Source of the DNA: Chloroflexota bacterium
GTDB lineage: Bacteria > Chloroflexota > UBA5177 > JANWHV01
Assembly (NCBI GenBank): GCA_028287725.1
Contig: JAQBPC010000669.1
Coordinates: forward strand, 1-23,787
Reading direction: 5' to 3'
DNA: 23,787 nucleotides
The stretch's first letter is position 1. Each line of letters opens with the position of its first letter. A program made the translations under genes and the position numbers. The notes below the pieces were generated by a model that was not told where the DNA came from, did no database searches, and saw nothing but the letters and a program-made list of their open reading frames with translations. Shown here piece after piece: positions 14,520 through 23,320 of the stretch.

Positions 14520-15976
14520 TTGCGCGTCCTCCAGTACTGCTCAACATGCCCGCCGCGGGCAAGCACAGCGCGAGCAGCCAGCATCGCGGTGTACGTCGCC
14601 AGGATGGTAACAGGCTTCCCAGAGCCCGCCGACTCGACGGCGCGACGAACCGCCAACCCAACGTCCCCGGGGACGACAGTCGAGGTACGTTCATCACCGG
14701 CATATTTCAACCGAAGGGCCATGTCCTCAGCACGAGTACCACCGCACAGCACAGGGCCGGTCCATGGAACCAGCAGCTCCAGCTGAGCGTCCCAGATCCA
14801 ACTAATGTCTTCACCGTCCGCGGCATTGTCGCTCAGCAGCAGTACAAGCGTGGCGTCACGATCGCCAGCACCGACAACACGGAAGACTTCATCCGCGCCG
14901 GTCGGATTCTTAATCAAGAAAAGGCGAACGTCGTGCCCATCCACGTTCGCCCTCTCCGCGCGACCAAAGGCTCCGCGCGAACCGCTGATCGCCTTTGTCG
15001 CGAGGGGCAGTGGAACCCCGGCTACAATTGCCGCGGCGACAGCGGCGGCAGCATTGTACGCGTTGTAACGTCCTGGTAGATGAAGCTCGCATTGTGAGGT
15101 GACGCCGCCGGATGAGTAGGTGAGTACACTCGACTCTACGTCGCACTCGCGTACTACCACATCGAGCTGCGTGACCGGGCGCGAAAAGCCACACGAAGGG
15201 CACGCGTACTGGCCCAGGTGAGCATAGGCGATAGCGCTGAAGTCGAGTCCGGTCGCGCATCGCGGGCAGTAGAGTGAGTCCGCCGACAGGGCGGGTTTCA
15301 GTAAAGACGAGCCTGCTTGGGCACCAATCCAAGATGAGATACCATAATGGTAGACGGCGCCAGGCGCGGAGTCCGCAAGTGATGCAACGAGTGGGTCGTC
15401 CGCGTTCAAGACGAGCGTCGTGTTCGATGGAAGCCGCCGTATTGCTTCCCCCCAGCGTTCGGCCGTCGTGGCAAGCTCCCCATATCGGTCGAGCTGGTCT
15501 CGAAACAAGTTGGTCAGCACCAGCACCTGCGGCGTTACTTGTGCGAGCACGCCCGGTAATGCGGCCTCGTCAACTTCAAACAATCCAGTGAGCCGAGAGG
15601 CGGCCTTTACATTGCCGGCGATGCCGCTCTCGCGTGTCAGTGTGGTGGCGATACCTCGAGCCATATTAGATCCGGCTCTATTATGTAAAACACGTTTTCC
15701 GCCGGCGCGAAGCGCATCGGCGATGAGCGCACTAGTTGTAGTCTTCCCGTTCGTTCCCGCAACGACGATCGATCCGTCGCCCAGCTGGCCTGCAAGGAGC
15801 CGCACACAATCGGGCTCGATGCGAAGACTAACGAGCCCTGGTAGGCTCGTCCCGCCGCGCCGCAAGATCGCGCTCGCTGCCGATGCAGCGTGCGCGGCGA
15901 CAATCGCGAGGGACAAGCGTGGATTGATGCGGCTAGCAGCAAGGCGTCTGAGGCGCGGTATCACAGGCTCAAGCAT
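14516..15976 (-). CDS. murT: Lipid II isoglutaminyl synthase, ligase subunit MurT
   Basis: 486 residues. Mur-ligase-like ATPase that activates the D-Glu carboxyl of lipid II for amidation by GatD-derived ammonia, at the inner membrane face. The ATP loop GTNGKTTT lies at 74-81. LVLTNLFRDQLDRYGE, LNADDPL and KNPTGADEV are typical. A four-cysteine zinc ribbon interrupts the central domain (YCPRC, C237/C240, and CPSCGF, C259/C262), a hallmark of MurT rather than MurE/MurF. The C-terminal part fits the DUF1727 domain. No Shine-Dalgarno precedes the ATG at 15976, so the start is less certain; no better in-frame alternative lies before the conserved core. Confidence 0.94.
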   Translation of the reverse strand: MLEPVIPRLRRLAASRINPRLSLAIVAAHAASAASAILRRGGTSLPGLVSLRIEPDCVRLLAGQLGDGSIVVAGTNGKTTTSALIADALRAGGKRVLHNRAGSNMARGIATTLTRESGIAGNVKAASRLTGLFEVDEAALPGVLAQVTPQVLVLTNLFRDQLDRYGELATTAERWGEAIRRLPSNTTLVLNADDPLVASLADSAPGAVYHYGISSWIGAQAGSSLLKPALSADSLYCPRCATGLDFSAIAYAHLGQYACPSCGFSRPVTQLDVVVRECDVESSVLTYSSGGVTSQCELHLPGRYNAYNAAAAVAAAIVAGVPLPLATKAISGSRGAFGRAERANVDGHDVRLFLIKNPTGADEVFRVVGAGDRDATLVLLLSDNAADGEDISWIWDAQLELLVPWTGPVLCGGTRAEDMALRLKYAGDERTSTVVPGDVGLAVRRAVESAGSGKPVTILATYTAMLAARAVLARGGHVEQYWRTRK

Positions 15977-16206
15977 GTATGGTATTACGTACTAGGAAGT
16001 TGATGTTCCGCAGTACAATCCACATGTAGCCCGAAAACTGGACTTGATGGTCAGGTCTGGCGCCAATTTTGCTCATACAATCTACTCCGGTGAAGTATAA
16101 CAGTTCGTTGTCCGTACCAGGCCCGTATGCTAGACTACCCCATGCTTAAACATCTATACGAATACACTCGCAAGTGCTATAACTTGCCACACATAAGGAC
16201 CCGCTA
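15977..16206. other. Divergent intergenic region between murT and secA
   Basis: 230 bp without a recognisable gene. It must hold the murT and secA promoters. A secA extended -10 is proposed at 16175-16183. Other -10-like boxes (TATAAC at 16096-16101, TATGCT at 16126-16131) lack good -35 partners. No riboswitch or SecM-like leader peptide was recognised. Confidence 0.5.
16170..16187 (+). promoter_or_regulatory. secA extended -10 inside a short inverted repeat
   Basis: TGCTATAAC (16175-16183) fits an extended -10. It sits within GCAAGT-GCTATA-ACTTGC (16170-16187), a perfect 6-bp inverted repeat. The expected start near 16190 leaves a leader of about 17 nt with AAGGA at 16196-16200. A protein binding the repeat would block the promoter; that is inference. 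Confidence 0.45.
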
Positions 16207-18897
16207 ATGCCCTGGTTTACCAAGATTCTTGGCGATCCAAATGAGAAAGAGCTCAAGCGGATCCAGCCCTTCGTCGATGATATAAACGAGTTAGAGCCAA
16301 CCTTCAAAGAACTCACGGATGCACAGCTTGCCGAAAAAACCGATGAGCTTCGGCAACGCTACGCCGATGGCGAGGAACTGGGCGAGCTGTTGCCCGAGGC
16401 GTTCGCGAATGTTCGTGAAGCTGCGGTCCGGTCGCTCGGCCAGCGTCATTATGACGTGCAGATTCTAGGCGGCGTCGCACTCCATCTCGGCAAAATTGCC
16501 GAGATGCGTACCGGTGAAGGAAAGACCCTCGCCGCCACGCTTCCCGCATATCTTAACGCGCTGACGGGCGAAGGCGTCCACCTTGTAACCGTCAATGATT
16601 ACCTGGCGCGCCGCGACGCCGGCTGGAATGGTCGGATCTTTAATCTTCTCGGTATGACAACCGGATGCATTGTCTCCAGTGGTGGTGCGGGAGACCATTC
16701 TTTCGTCTTTGACCCCGATTTCAATGACGAGCACTCGCAGGATGACCGGCTGCGCCATCTCCGCCCATCAACCCGCGCGGAAGCGTATCAGGCGGATATC
16801 ACCTACGGCACAAACAATGAATACGGCTTCGACTACTTGCGAGACAATCTCGCGCAATCGCGTGAGCAATGCGTCCAGCGCGAGCTCGCCTACGCAATCA
16901 TAGACGAGGTCGACAATATCCTTATAGATGAGGCCCGGACACCGCTGATCATCAGCGGCCAGGCCGAGGAATCCCCCGAGACTTACTACCACTTCGCCCG
17001 GCTCGTGCCAAAGCTCCATGAGGGAGACGACTACGTCGTCGACCACAAGATGAAGGCGGTGACGCTCACTGAAGAGGGCATCACGCACATGGAGAAGCTG
17101 CTCAACGTAGAGAACATCTACGACGAGCGCAATTATGAGCTTGCCCATTACCTCGAACAGGCGCTGAAAGCCCACGTAATTTTCAAGCGCGACAAAGATT
17201 ATCTCGTTCGCGAGGGCAAGGTAATCATCGTAGACGAATTTACCGGCCGCGCGCTCGAGGGACGTCGATTTAGCGAAGGTCTCCATCAGGCACTTGAAGC
17301 AAAAGAGAACGTGCGAATCGAACGTGAGAACATCACGCAAGCGACGATCACGTTCCAGAATTACTTCAGACTTTACAAGAAGCTTGCCGGCATGACCGGC
17401 ACCGCCGCTACGGAGCAGGAAGAGTTCCTCAAGATCTACCGGCTCGAGGTGGTTGCCATCCCTACTAACCAGCCGATGGTCCGTAAGGACCTGAACGACA
17501 TTGTATTCAAAACCGAGCTTGCAAAATTCAACGCGGTTGTAGAAGAGATCAAAGAGCGACAGGAAGTCGGCCAGCCGATCCTTGTCGGTACAGTCTCGAT
17601 TGAGAAGTCCGAATTGCTCGCGACACTGTTACTCCGCGCAGGCGTGCCACACAGCGTGCTCAATGCGAAGCAGCACGAGAAGGAAGCGCTGGTCATAGAA
17701 AATGCGGGCCAACGTGGCACTGTGACCATAGCCACAAATATGGCAGGCCGCGGAACCGACATCAAGCTCGGTGAGGGTGTGATCGAGCTAGGCGGACTCC
17801 ACATCATTGGAACCGAGCGACACGAGTCGCGCCGAATCGACAACCAGCTGCGAGGACGCTCCGGCCGTCAAGGCGACCCGGGATCGTCACGCTTTTACGT
17901 CTCACTTGAGGATGACCTGATGAGGCGCGTTGGCTCCGATCGCGTCAAAGGTATTCTCGACAAGCTCGGCCTGCCGGATGACGAGCCCATCGAGAATTCT
18001 ATGGTGAGTCGCAGTATCGAAAGCGCTCAGACCAAAATCGAAGGCTGGAACTTCGATGCGCGGAAGTATCTGGTTCAATACGACGACGTCATCGCGGGTC
18101 AGCGCGCAGTGATCTATGCCGATCGCCAGCGGATTCTTGCTGGTGAGGACGTCAACGACATTATCGCCCAGATGGTGCATGAAGAGCTCGTCGCCATATG
18201 TCAGCAATATTTGGCCGATGATTACTCGGACAACTGGGACACGAACGGTCTGCTCAAAGCGCTGGGAGCGGTCTTCCCGCTACCCGAGGAGCTAACCGAA
18301 GACTACATTCATGCCCAGAAGAAGGATGACGTCATCCAGGAAATCCAGGATGAGGCGGACATTGCATATGAGCGCCGCGAGCAGGAGATCAGCCCTGAGC
18401 TGCTCCGTCAGGCCGAGCGCTTCTTCCTGCTCTCGATAATCGATCGCCGCTGGATTCAGCACATCGACGCATTGGACGAGCTGCGTGAAGGCGTACAGCT
18501 ACAGTCGGCCGGACAACGTGATCCGCTCGTTGAGTTCCGCAAGACTGCCTCGATGATGTTCAATGACTTGCAAGCCACGATCAGGCATGAAGTCGTGCAC
18601 GTCATTTATCAGTTTGATATTCAAGTCGAGGCGCCGATGCCAGGCCCCAGCTTGAGCGTGGTAAACGCCGTTCCGGTTGGCGCGGCCCAGCAGTCGGCAT
18701 CGCCGGCGCCGGCCGGCGCCGCGGTCTCTCAAGCCGCTGCTCCGGCCCCAGCACCGCAAGTCGTGCGGGCAGGCGGACCAAGCACGCGCACCACGATGGG
18801 CGCTCCAAAGTCGCCGGTGGCGACAAAGCTTGGACGAAATGATCCATGCTGGTGTGGCAGTGGCAAAAAATTCAAGCAGTGCCACGGGCGAAGTTAG
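16207..18897 (+). CDS. secA: Preprotein translocase ATPase SecA
   Basis: 896 residues, full length. SecA drives unfolded preproteins through SecYEG. Walker A MRTGEGKT is at 100-107, and the DEAD-like IIDEVDNILIDEARTP includes D233/E234. MTGTAATEQEEF, TNMAGRGTDIKLG and the RGRSGRQGDPGSSRFY arginine-finger region are intact. The C-terminal SecB/lipid-type zinc motif CWCGSGKKFKQCH (C881, C883, C892, H893) follows a Pro/Ala-rich linker. About 30 charged residues are inserted at roughly 160-192, just before ADITYGTNNEYGFDYLRDN; I recall this from Chloroflexota SecA. AAGGA lies six nt before the ATG. prfB follows after 10 nt, probably in the same transcript. Confidence 0.98.
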   Translation: MPWFTKILGDPNEKELKRIQPFVDDINELEPTFKELTDAQLAEKTDELRQRYADGEELGELLPEAFANVREAAVRSLGQRHYDVQILGGVALHLGKIAEMRTGEGKTLAATLPAYLNALTGEGVHLVTVNDYLARRDAGWNGRIFNLLGMTTGCIVSSGGAGDHSFVFDPDFNDEHSQDDRLRHLRPSTRAEAYQADITYGTNNEYGFDYLRDNLAQSREQCVQRELAYAIIDEVDNILIDEARTPLIISGQAEESPETYYHFARLVPKLHEGDDYVVDHKMKAVTLTEEGITHMEKLLNVENIYDERNYELAHYLEQALKAHVIFKRDKDYLVREGKVIIVDEFTGRALEGRRFSEGLHQALEAKENVRIERENITQATITFQNYFRLYKKLAGMTGTAATEQEEFLKIYRLEVVAIPTNQPMVRKDLNDIVFKTELAKFNAVVEEIKERQEVGQPILVGTVSIEKSELLATLLLRAGVPHSVLNAKQHEKEALVIENAGQRGTVTIATNMAGRGTDIKLGEGVIELGGLHIIGTERHESRRIDNQLRGRSGRQGDPGSSRFYVSLEDDLMRRVGSDRVKGILDKLGLPDDEPIENSMVSRSIESAQTKIEGWNFDARKYLVQYDDVIAGQRAVIYADRQRILAGEDVNDIIAQMVHEELVAICQQYLADDYSDNWDTNGLLKALGAVFPLPEELTEDYIHAQKKDDVIQEIQDEADIAYERREQEISPELLRQAERFFLLSIIDRRWIQHIDALDELREGVQLQSAGQRDPLVEFRKTASMMFNDLQATIRHEVVHVIYQFDIQVEAPMPGPSLSVVNAVPVGAAQQSASPAPAGAAVSQAAAPAPAPQVVRAGGPSTRTTMGAPKSPVATKLGRNDPCWCGSGKKFKQCHGRS

Positions 18898-18907
18898 ATA
18901 TCGGTCG

Positions 18908-20006
18908 ATGGAGGAAGTACGAGCAAAGATAGCGACGCTGCGCGATCGATTAGAAGGTTTAATGGTGCGTCTTTGACGCGCCTGGCAAACGCGCAACAAT
19001 TGAAGAGCTAGAGCGCCAGGCGGGGGATAATTCACTTTGGGATGATCCCCGCCGTGGCGCGGCGCTCATGCAGAAACTAGACTCCCTCAAAGAAAAGCTC
19101 GGCCGATGGGAAGCCATGGCCCGTCATTTGGACGAGCTTGAAGAGCTGCTGGAACTTGCGGCGGACGATAGCGACTTCTTGGACCACATCACCCAGCAGG
19201 TTGACGAAGTCGAGCGTCAGCTCGATGAGGGGGAGTTTGAGCTCATGCTTGACCGCCCCTATGCCGACCACAACGCGGTGGTGACGATCACGACCGGCGC
19301 AGGCGGCATTGACGCGCAGGATTGGACCGAGATGCTGACACGCATGTACCTGCGCTGGGCCGAAAGACGCGGCTTCAAGGCCGAGCTCATCGAGAGCACC
19401 GAAGGTGAGGAGGCCGGCTTCAAGAATGCGACGATCGAGATTGACGGTCTCAATGCGTATGGCTACATGCTCTCCGAACGAGGAAGCCACCGATTGGTCC
19501 GGTTGTCTCCGTTCGACTCGGCGCATCGGCGTCAGACCAGCTTCGCGGCCGTCGAGGTGCTCCCAGCCATCGACGAAGGCGCTCCTGAAATAAACGTCGA
19601 CTCGAAGGATATACGTGAGGACCACTACCGCAGCACCGGCGCAGGCGGCCAGAACGTCAACAAAGTTTCATCGGCAGTTCGACTAACCCACTTGCCGAGT
19701 GGCATAGTCGTGACCTGCCAGAACGAGCGCTCGCAACTCCAGAACCGGCAGGTCGCCATGAAGATCTTGCAGGCGAAACTGCTCGATCTTGAGCTGCGGC
19801 GGCGTGAAGAGGAACAGGCCCGGCTGAGGGGTGAGCCGATCAGCGCGAACTTCGGCAACCGAGATCGTTCGTACGTGTTGCATCCGTATACCGCGGTCAA
19901 GGATGAACGCAGCGGGTATGAGACGACGAACGCCTCCGGCGTGCTGGATGGCGACCTCGACCCCTTCATGGAGGCGTATCTGCGGTCCCAGGTGACCGGC
20001 GAATAA
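18908..20006 (+). CDS. prfB: Peptide chain release factor 2, with programmed +1 frameshift
   Basis: RF2 reads UGA and UAA stops. The gene is in two frames. ATG 18908 to CTT 18971-18973 gives 22 codons, then an in-frame TGA (18974-18976). Skipping the T at 18974 continues from GAC (18975) to TAA at 20006, giving 365 residues, the normal RF2 length. CTT-TGA-C is the classic self-regulatory site: low RF2 stalls at UGA and favours the shift. SPF (about 200-202, UGA recognition) and GGQ (about 246-248, peptidyl hydrolysis) are present. Unlike E. coli, no AGGGGG lies just upstream; only GGTG is there. The split is therefore programmed, not a pseudogene. The first ATG follows secA by 10 nt without a clear Shine-Dalgarno. 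Confidence 0.96.
18971..18977 (+). promoter_or_regulatory. RF2 +1 frameshift site CTTTGAC
   Basis: CTT TGA C, where tRNA-Leu slips from CUU to UUU and translation resumes at GAC. GGTG (18964-18967) three nt upstream is the only nearby Shine-Dalgarno-like element; GAAGG lies further up. Confidence 0.92.
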
Positions 20007-20058
20007 TCGGTCACTCCGGCCGACACTGATCTGCTTTGCCGCGAAGGGAGGGCGCTCG

Positions 20059-21270
20059 ATGAAGCTTGGAATGAACAGAGGTTTCGTCAACATATTGGCG
20101 GCGTTGGTGATCATGGCCGTGATGGCCACGAGCTTCGTCGCCGGTGTCAGCATCGGCCATCAAGATACGCACCAGTATTCAATTGCCGGAACGCCGGTTC
20201 CAACGGAATTACATCAGCCGCTCAACGATCTCTGGACCGCTTATCAGCGCCTCAACGCCGACAGTTATTGGCGCCCATTCGACCATAAGGCGCTGATGTA
20301 TGGCGCAATATCAGGCATGTTGGCAAATTGCTGTCTGCCAAAGGACACGCATACTGCATTCCTTGAACCAGTTGTCAGCCACTATCAGTCCCAGGCACTG
20401 AACGAGGGCGTGGACGGTATCGGCGCGGCGGTCCAGATGACCGCCGGCGGTCTGGTGATTACCGCGCCCTATTTCAACTCTCCTGCAGTGCACGCCGGCC
20501 TAAAACCGGGCGACCTCATCACTGCGGTGGACGGTCACAACATTCGCGGCATGGACACAAGTCATGCCGTTGGATTGATCCATGGAAACGCGGGGACGAC
20601 TGTACGCCTAACAATCATGCGAGCGAATGTGTCAAAGCCGTTTGTGGTCAAAGTCATTCGCGCCGCGATTCCCACCGTTATTGAGAGTAGCAACGGCCCA
20701 CTGGGTTATCTCCAGTTCAATGAATTTGGCTCTAATACGGGGCCAGAGGTGCACGGCGCGCTCAACCAATTGCTCAAGCAGCATATTAAGTACCTTGTGC
20801 TGGACTTGCGCGACAATGGGGGTGGCTATGTGTCCACCGTCAGGCAGGTTGCAAGCGAGTTCCTGTCAAAGGGCTCGGTGATCTATTGGGACCGCTCGAA
20901 CCTTGGCAACAACAAGTTCAGTGATGTGTCCACAACCGTCACAGACCCAGGCATCGCCCAACACCTTTCCGTCGTCGTGCTCGTAAACGGCAACACCGCC
21001 AGCGCGTCGGAAATTCTTACAGCCGCTCTGCGCGAGAACGGTCGAGCCAAGATCGTCGGCACCACCACGTACGGAAAAGGCAGCGAACAGGAAGATTTAA
21101 CGCTGGCGGATGGATCGGGCCTGCGCATCACCACCACCCTCTGGCTCACTCCGCACAAGCATGAAGTCAACGGCACCGGCATTTCGCCTGATATCACGGT
21201 TGAACGCAGCTCCGGCAGCCAGGATAATCAACTTCAGCGAGCGGTTCAACTCGCTCTAACCGGCCACTAA
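20059..21270 (+). CDS. C-terminal processing peptidase, S41 family (CtpA-like)
   Basis: 403 residues. An uncleaved-looking signal anchor (about 9-33) should place the protease outside the membrane. KDTHTAFLEP (95-104) is the usual N-terminal domain signature. A PDZ domain runs from about 115 to 205 with GLKPGDLITAVDGHNI. The S41 catalytic domain has LVLDLRDNGGG (246-256), NGNTASASEIL with S315 as the expected nucleophile, and TYGKG with K340; the 25-residue Ser-Lys spacing matches E. coli Prc. Such enzymes trim C-termini of envelope or secreted proteins. AAGGGAGGG (20044-20052) precedes the ATG. The gene follows prfB by 52 nt on the same strand. The substrate is unknown. Confidence 0.94.
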   Translation: MKLGMNRGFVNILAALVIMAVMATSFVAGVSIGHQDTHQYSIAGTPVPTELHQPLNDLWTAYQRLNADSYWRPFDHKALMYGAISGMLANCCLPKDTHTAFLEPVVSHYQSQALNEGVDGIGAAVQMTAGGLVITAPYFNSPAVHAGLKPGDLITAVDGHNIRGMDTSHAVGLIHGNAGTTVRLTIMRANVSKPFVVKVIRAAIPTVIESSNGPLGYLQFNEFGSNTGPEVHGALNQLLKQHIKYLVLDLRDNGGGYVSTVRQVASEFLSKGSVIYWDRSNLGNNKFSDVSTTVTDPGIAQHLSVVVLVNGNTASASEILTAALRENGRAKIVGTTTYGKGSEQEDLTLADGSGLRITTTLWLTPHKHEVNGTGISPDITVERSSGSQDNQLQRAVQLALTGH

Positions 21271-21294
21271 GGCCCACAAGAACCGGGGGACCAG

Positions 21295-21564
21295 GTGTCG
21301 CCTCAACTCCTCTTGGTCCTAATGGTGGCGCTCGTTACCGCAAGCTTTACCGGATTGGTCACGCGGAAGCCGTTCTACTATTTGCCAATCTATTGGGTGA
21401 TTGGTGTAGTCGCCCTATTGATCGGGCAGGTGTTCGGGCGGGCAGGCGCAATCACCTTTTTAAACGTCGGACAGGTTGAACTAGGCACCGGGTTGGTTGT
21501 TAACCTTGGACTGATTGTCGCGCTTCAGTACGTAACCCTATGGTATAATGGCAAAAAGAGTTAA
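21295..21564 (+). CDS. Small hydrophobic membrane protein, unknown function
   Basis: 89 residues with a GTG start. Three likely membrane helices (about 3-21, 30-48 and 62-84) are linked by short loops; TRKPFYY and a Lys-rich C-terminus flank them, giving positively charged ends. No family is recognised. It starts 24 nt after the ctpA stop and is probably co-transcribed. The GGGGG run (21286-21290) serves as a ribosome binding site. The last codons contain the extended -10 element of the next gene. A real gene is likely from the uninterrupted hydrophobic pattern and operon-like spacing, but its role is unknown. Confidence 0.75.
   Translation: MSPQLLLVLMVALVTASFTGLVTRKPFYYLPIYWVIGVVALLIGQVFGRAGAITFLNVGQVELGTGLVVNLGLIVALQYVTLWYNGKKS
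21541..21549 (+). promoter_or_regulatory. Extended -10 promoter for the YtxH-like gene
   Basis: TGGTATAAT is a perfect TGN-TATAAT extended -10, inside the 3' end of the preceding gene. The start near 21556 would leave a leader of about 40 nt before ATG 21597. No good -35 is visible. Confidence 0.5.
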
Positions 21565-21596
21565 CTACGCAAATTCCAGGTGCGGTGGGGGAACTC

Positions 21597-21920
21597 ATGG
21601 CAAGGTCCACAACCGGTCAGTTATTCTCCGGCCTCTTCGTTGGGGCGGCAATTGGTGCAAGCGTCGCTCTAGCTTTGTCGTCGCGGACGAGCGTTGCAGT
21701 ACCTGGTGCACGCTCAGGGCGCCGTTCGGTTTCGACACCTACGCCCTTCGAGCCTGCCAACGCCGTGATTAACCGAGCGCGCACCTTCGTGCATGAGGTA
21801 CGTTCACAGGTGCGTCAGGCCGTCGAGGAAGGCCGCGCTACGGCTGCGCAGACACGTCAGGAACTTACTGCGCGCTTTGAGGCGGCGAAGCGAGCCCCGC
21901 AGGACGGCGAAAAACCCTAA
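21597..21920 (+). CDS. YtxH-like small membrane-anchored protein
   Basis: 107 residues from ATG 21597, preceded by GGTGGGGG. A Gly/Ala-rich membrane helix (about 8-27, with GLFVGAAIGASVALAL) is followed by a basic Ser/Arg/Pro linker. Then comes an amphipathic helix rich in Arg, Glu, Gln and Ala (about 55-103), as in the YtxH/general-stress protein family. The open frame can start at GTG 21585, four codons earlier, but the ATG has the better spacing. YtxH proteins have no settled biochemical role. It follows the small membrane protein by 32 nt and is followed by a terminator-like hairpin at 21980-22014. Confidence 0.78.
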   Translation: MARSTTGQLFSGLFVGAAIGASVALALSSRTSVAVPGARSGRRSVSTPTPFEPANAVINRARTFVHEVRSQVRQAVEEGRATAAQTRQELTARFEAAKRAPQDGEKP

Positions 21921-21959
21921 GTTCGTTACAAACCTGTGGATAGCGCCTTTGCGCGCAGT

Positions 21960-21965
21960 TACAAT
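21960..21965 (+). promoter_or_regulatory. Possible -10 box for the FtsA/PilM-like gene
   Basis: TACAAT lies 78 nt upstream of ATG 22043. A -35 partner is weak (TGGATA at 21937). If used, transcripts would start near 21972 and include the hairpin at 21980-22009. Confidence 0.3.
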
Positions 21966-21979
21966 AGACGACACGATGA

Positions 21980-22014
21980 AGAGTAGGAGTGGAGATGCCA
22001 CCCTACTCTCTTTT
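21980..22014 (+). terminator. Hairpin terminator or attenuator before the FtsA/PilM-like gene
   Basis: AGAGTAGG (21980-21987) and CCTACTCT (22002-22009) plus GTGG/CCAC (21989-21992/21998-22001), with one bulged A and a 5-nt loop, then CTTTT. It follows the YtxH-like gene by 59 nt and may end that transcript. The TACAAT just upstream leaves open a leader attenuator. Confidence 0.65.
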
Positions 22015-22042
22015 CATGCGCTACGTATAGTCAGGGTGCACT

Positions 22043-23296
22043 ATGCCGATTCTCAAGGTGCCATTTCGCAAAAGCGCTCCAGGCGCGTATGCCGCACTAG
22101 ATATCGGTACTGAGTATGCAAAGGCGCTCGTCTTCACCATCGAGGATGGCATTGGTGTCGTCCGCGGGTTTGGACGACATCGGCAGAGTCAGACGGCTAT
22201 GCAAGACGGCCTCATCACCGACATCGAAGCCGTAGTTCAAAATTGCCACGCGGCGCTGGGACAGGCCGAGGAAATGGCCGGCATGGTAGGCAAGGAGGCG
22301 ATCGTCGGTATCGCCGGCGAGCTCGTCAAAGGCATCTCTACGAGCATTACCCTGGAACGAGATAAACCGACTGAGAAGCTTGGCCTCGAAGAGATTGAAG
22401 ACGTCATGGAGCGGGTGCAGCGACTCGCCCTGACGAGAGTTACCGAGCGACTTACGTGGGAGATGGGCCAGCCTCAGGTCGACGTGCGCCTTGTTAATTC
22501 CTCGATAGTCTCGATCAAGATTGACGGCCATCTCGTGAGCAATCCGCTTGGCTTCCAGGGAAGGTATCTCCAGGTCACGGTTTTCGACGCATTTGCGCCG
22601 CTCGTGCATGTGGGCGCATCGGAAACCATCGCGCGGAACCTCAGTTTGGATTTACTGAGTGTCGTGGCAGAGCCGTACGCCGTTGCAAGCTGCCTTACGT
22701 CGGCCGCGGCAGCAGATGCGGGCGGCATCTTCATTGATATTGGGGGTGGCACTACGGATGTCGCGTTGGTACGCAACGGCGGCATCGAAGCAACTCAATC
22801 CTTTGCCCTGGGAGGCCGCGCCTTCACCAGGCGTGTCGCCACCGAGAAGAGCCTGGAGCACGAAGAGGCTGAAGAGCTCAAACTCCAGTACGCGAGGAAA
22901 GAGCTGACGCCGGCCGTGACACGTGATATCAAGCGAGCCCTGGATCGCGATGTGACAACCTGGATGGACGGTGTCCAACTCATACTTGAAGAGCTTGCAG
23001 GCGAAGGGCAGCTCCCGCCCTATGTCTATCTGTGCGGAGGCGCATCAGGTCTCCCCGACATTATGGAGCGTCTCAAGGGCTTTCCGTGGACGGAACGCCT
23101 GCCGTGCCCACGGCCGCCGCGGATCACGCTGATCCGTCCGGAGGACGTATCATCGATGCGCGACGACACACATGGATTAGTCAATCAACAAGATGTTACG
23201 CCGCTTGGGCTAGGCTTCCAGGCGCTCGCCATGCAGCGGCAATCTTCGTTGGTGAGTCAGGCTCTCGTACGCGCGGTGCGTATCTTGAAGCTCTAG
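22043..23296 (+). CDS. FtsA/PilM-family actin-like ATPase
   Basis: 417 residues with an actin-type fold. Phosphate-1 loop ALDIGTEYAK (18-27), phosphate-2 FIDIGGGTTDVALV (230-243) and adenosine motif LCGGASGLPDI (330-340) are all clear. The segment AIVGIAGELVKG (86-97) and following helices match the SHS2/1C domain that FtsA and PilM have instead of actin subdomain 1B. FtsA tethers FtsZ to the membrane; PilM is a type IV pilus assembly ATPase partner. No ftsZ, pilN, pilO or pilQ is in view, so I cannot choose between them. The last residues (ALVRAVRILKL) form an amphipathic basic helix, which resembles the FtsA membrane-targeting tail. AGGGTG lies about 8 nt before the ATG. Confidence 0.9.
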   Translation: MPILKVPFRKSAPGAYAALDIGTEYAKALVFTIEDGIGVVRGFGRHRQSQTAMQDGLITDIEAVVQNCHAALGQAEEMAGMVGKEAIVGIAGELVKGISTSITLERDKPTEKLGLEEIEDVMERVQRLALTRVTERLTWEMGQPQVDVRLVNSSIVSIKIDGHLVSNPLGFQGRYLQVTVFDAFAPLVHVGASETIARNLSLDLLSVVAEPYAVASCLTSAAAADAGGIFIDIGGGTTDVALVRNGGIEATQSFALGGRAFTRRVATEKSLEHEEAEELKLQYARKELTPAVTRDIKRALDRDVTTWMDGVQLILEELAGEGQLPPYVYLCGGASGLPDIMERLKGFPWTERLPCPRPPRITLIRPEDVSSMRDDTHGLVNQQDVTPLGLGFQALAMQRQSSLVSQALVRAVRILKL

Positions 23297-23320
23297 ACAT
23301 GAGCGAGGGGTGTCGATCGC

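Noticed and set aside
16768..17340. 190-residue minus-strand frame inside secA
   Set aside because: Shadow of the strongly conserved SecA motor domain.
18974..18976. In-frame TGA in prfB as a sign of a pseudogene
   Set aside because: The context CTT-TGA-C and the exact continuation in the +1 frame are the known programmed RF2 frameshift.
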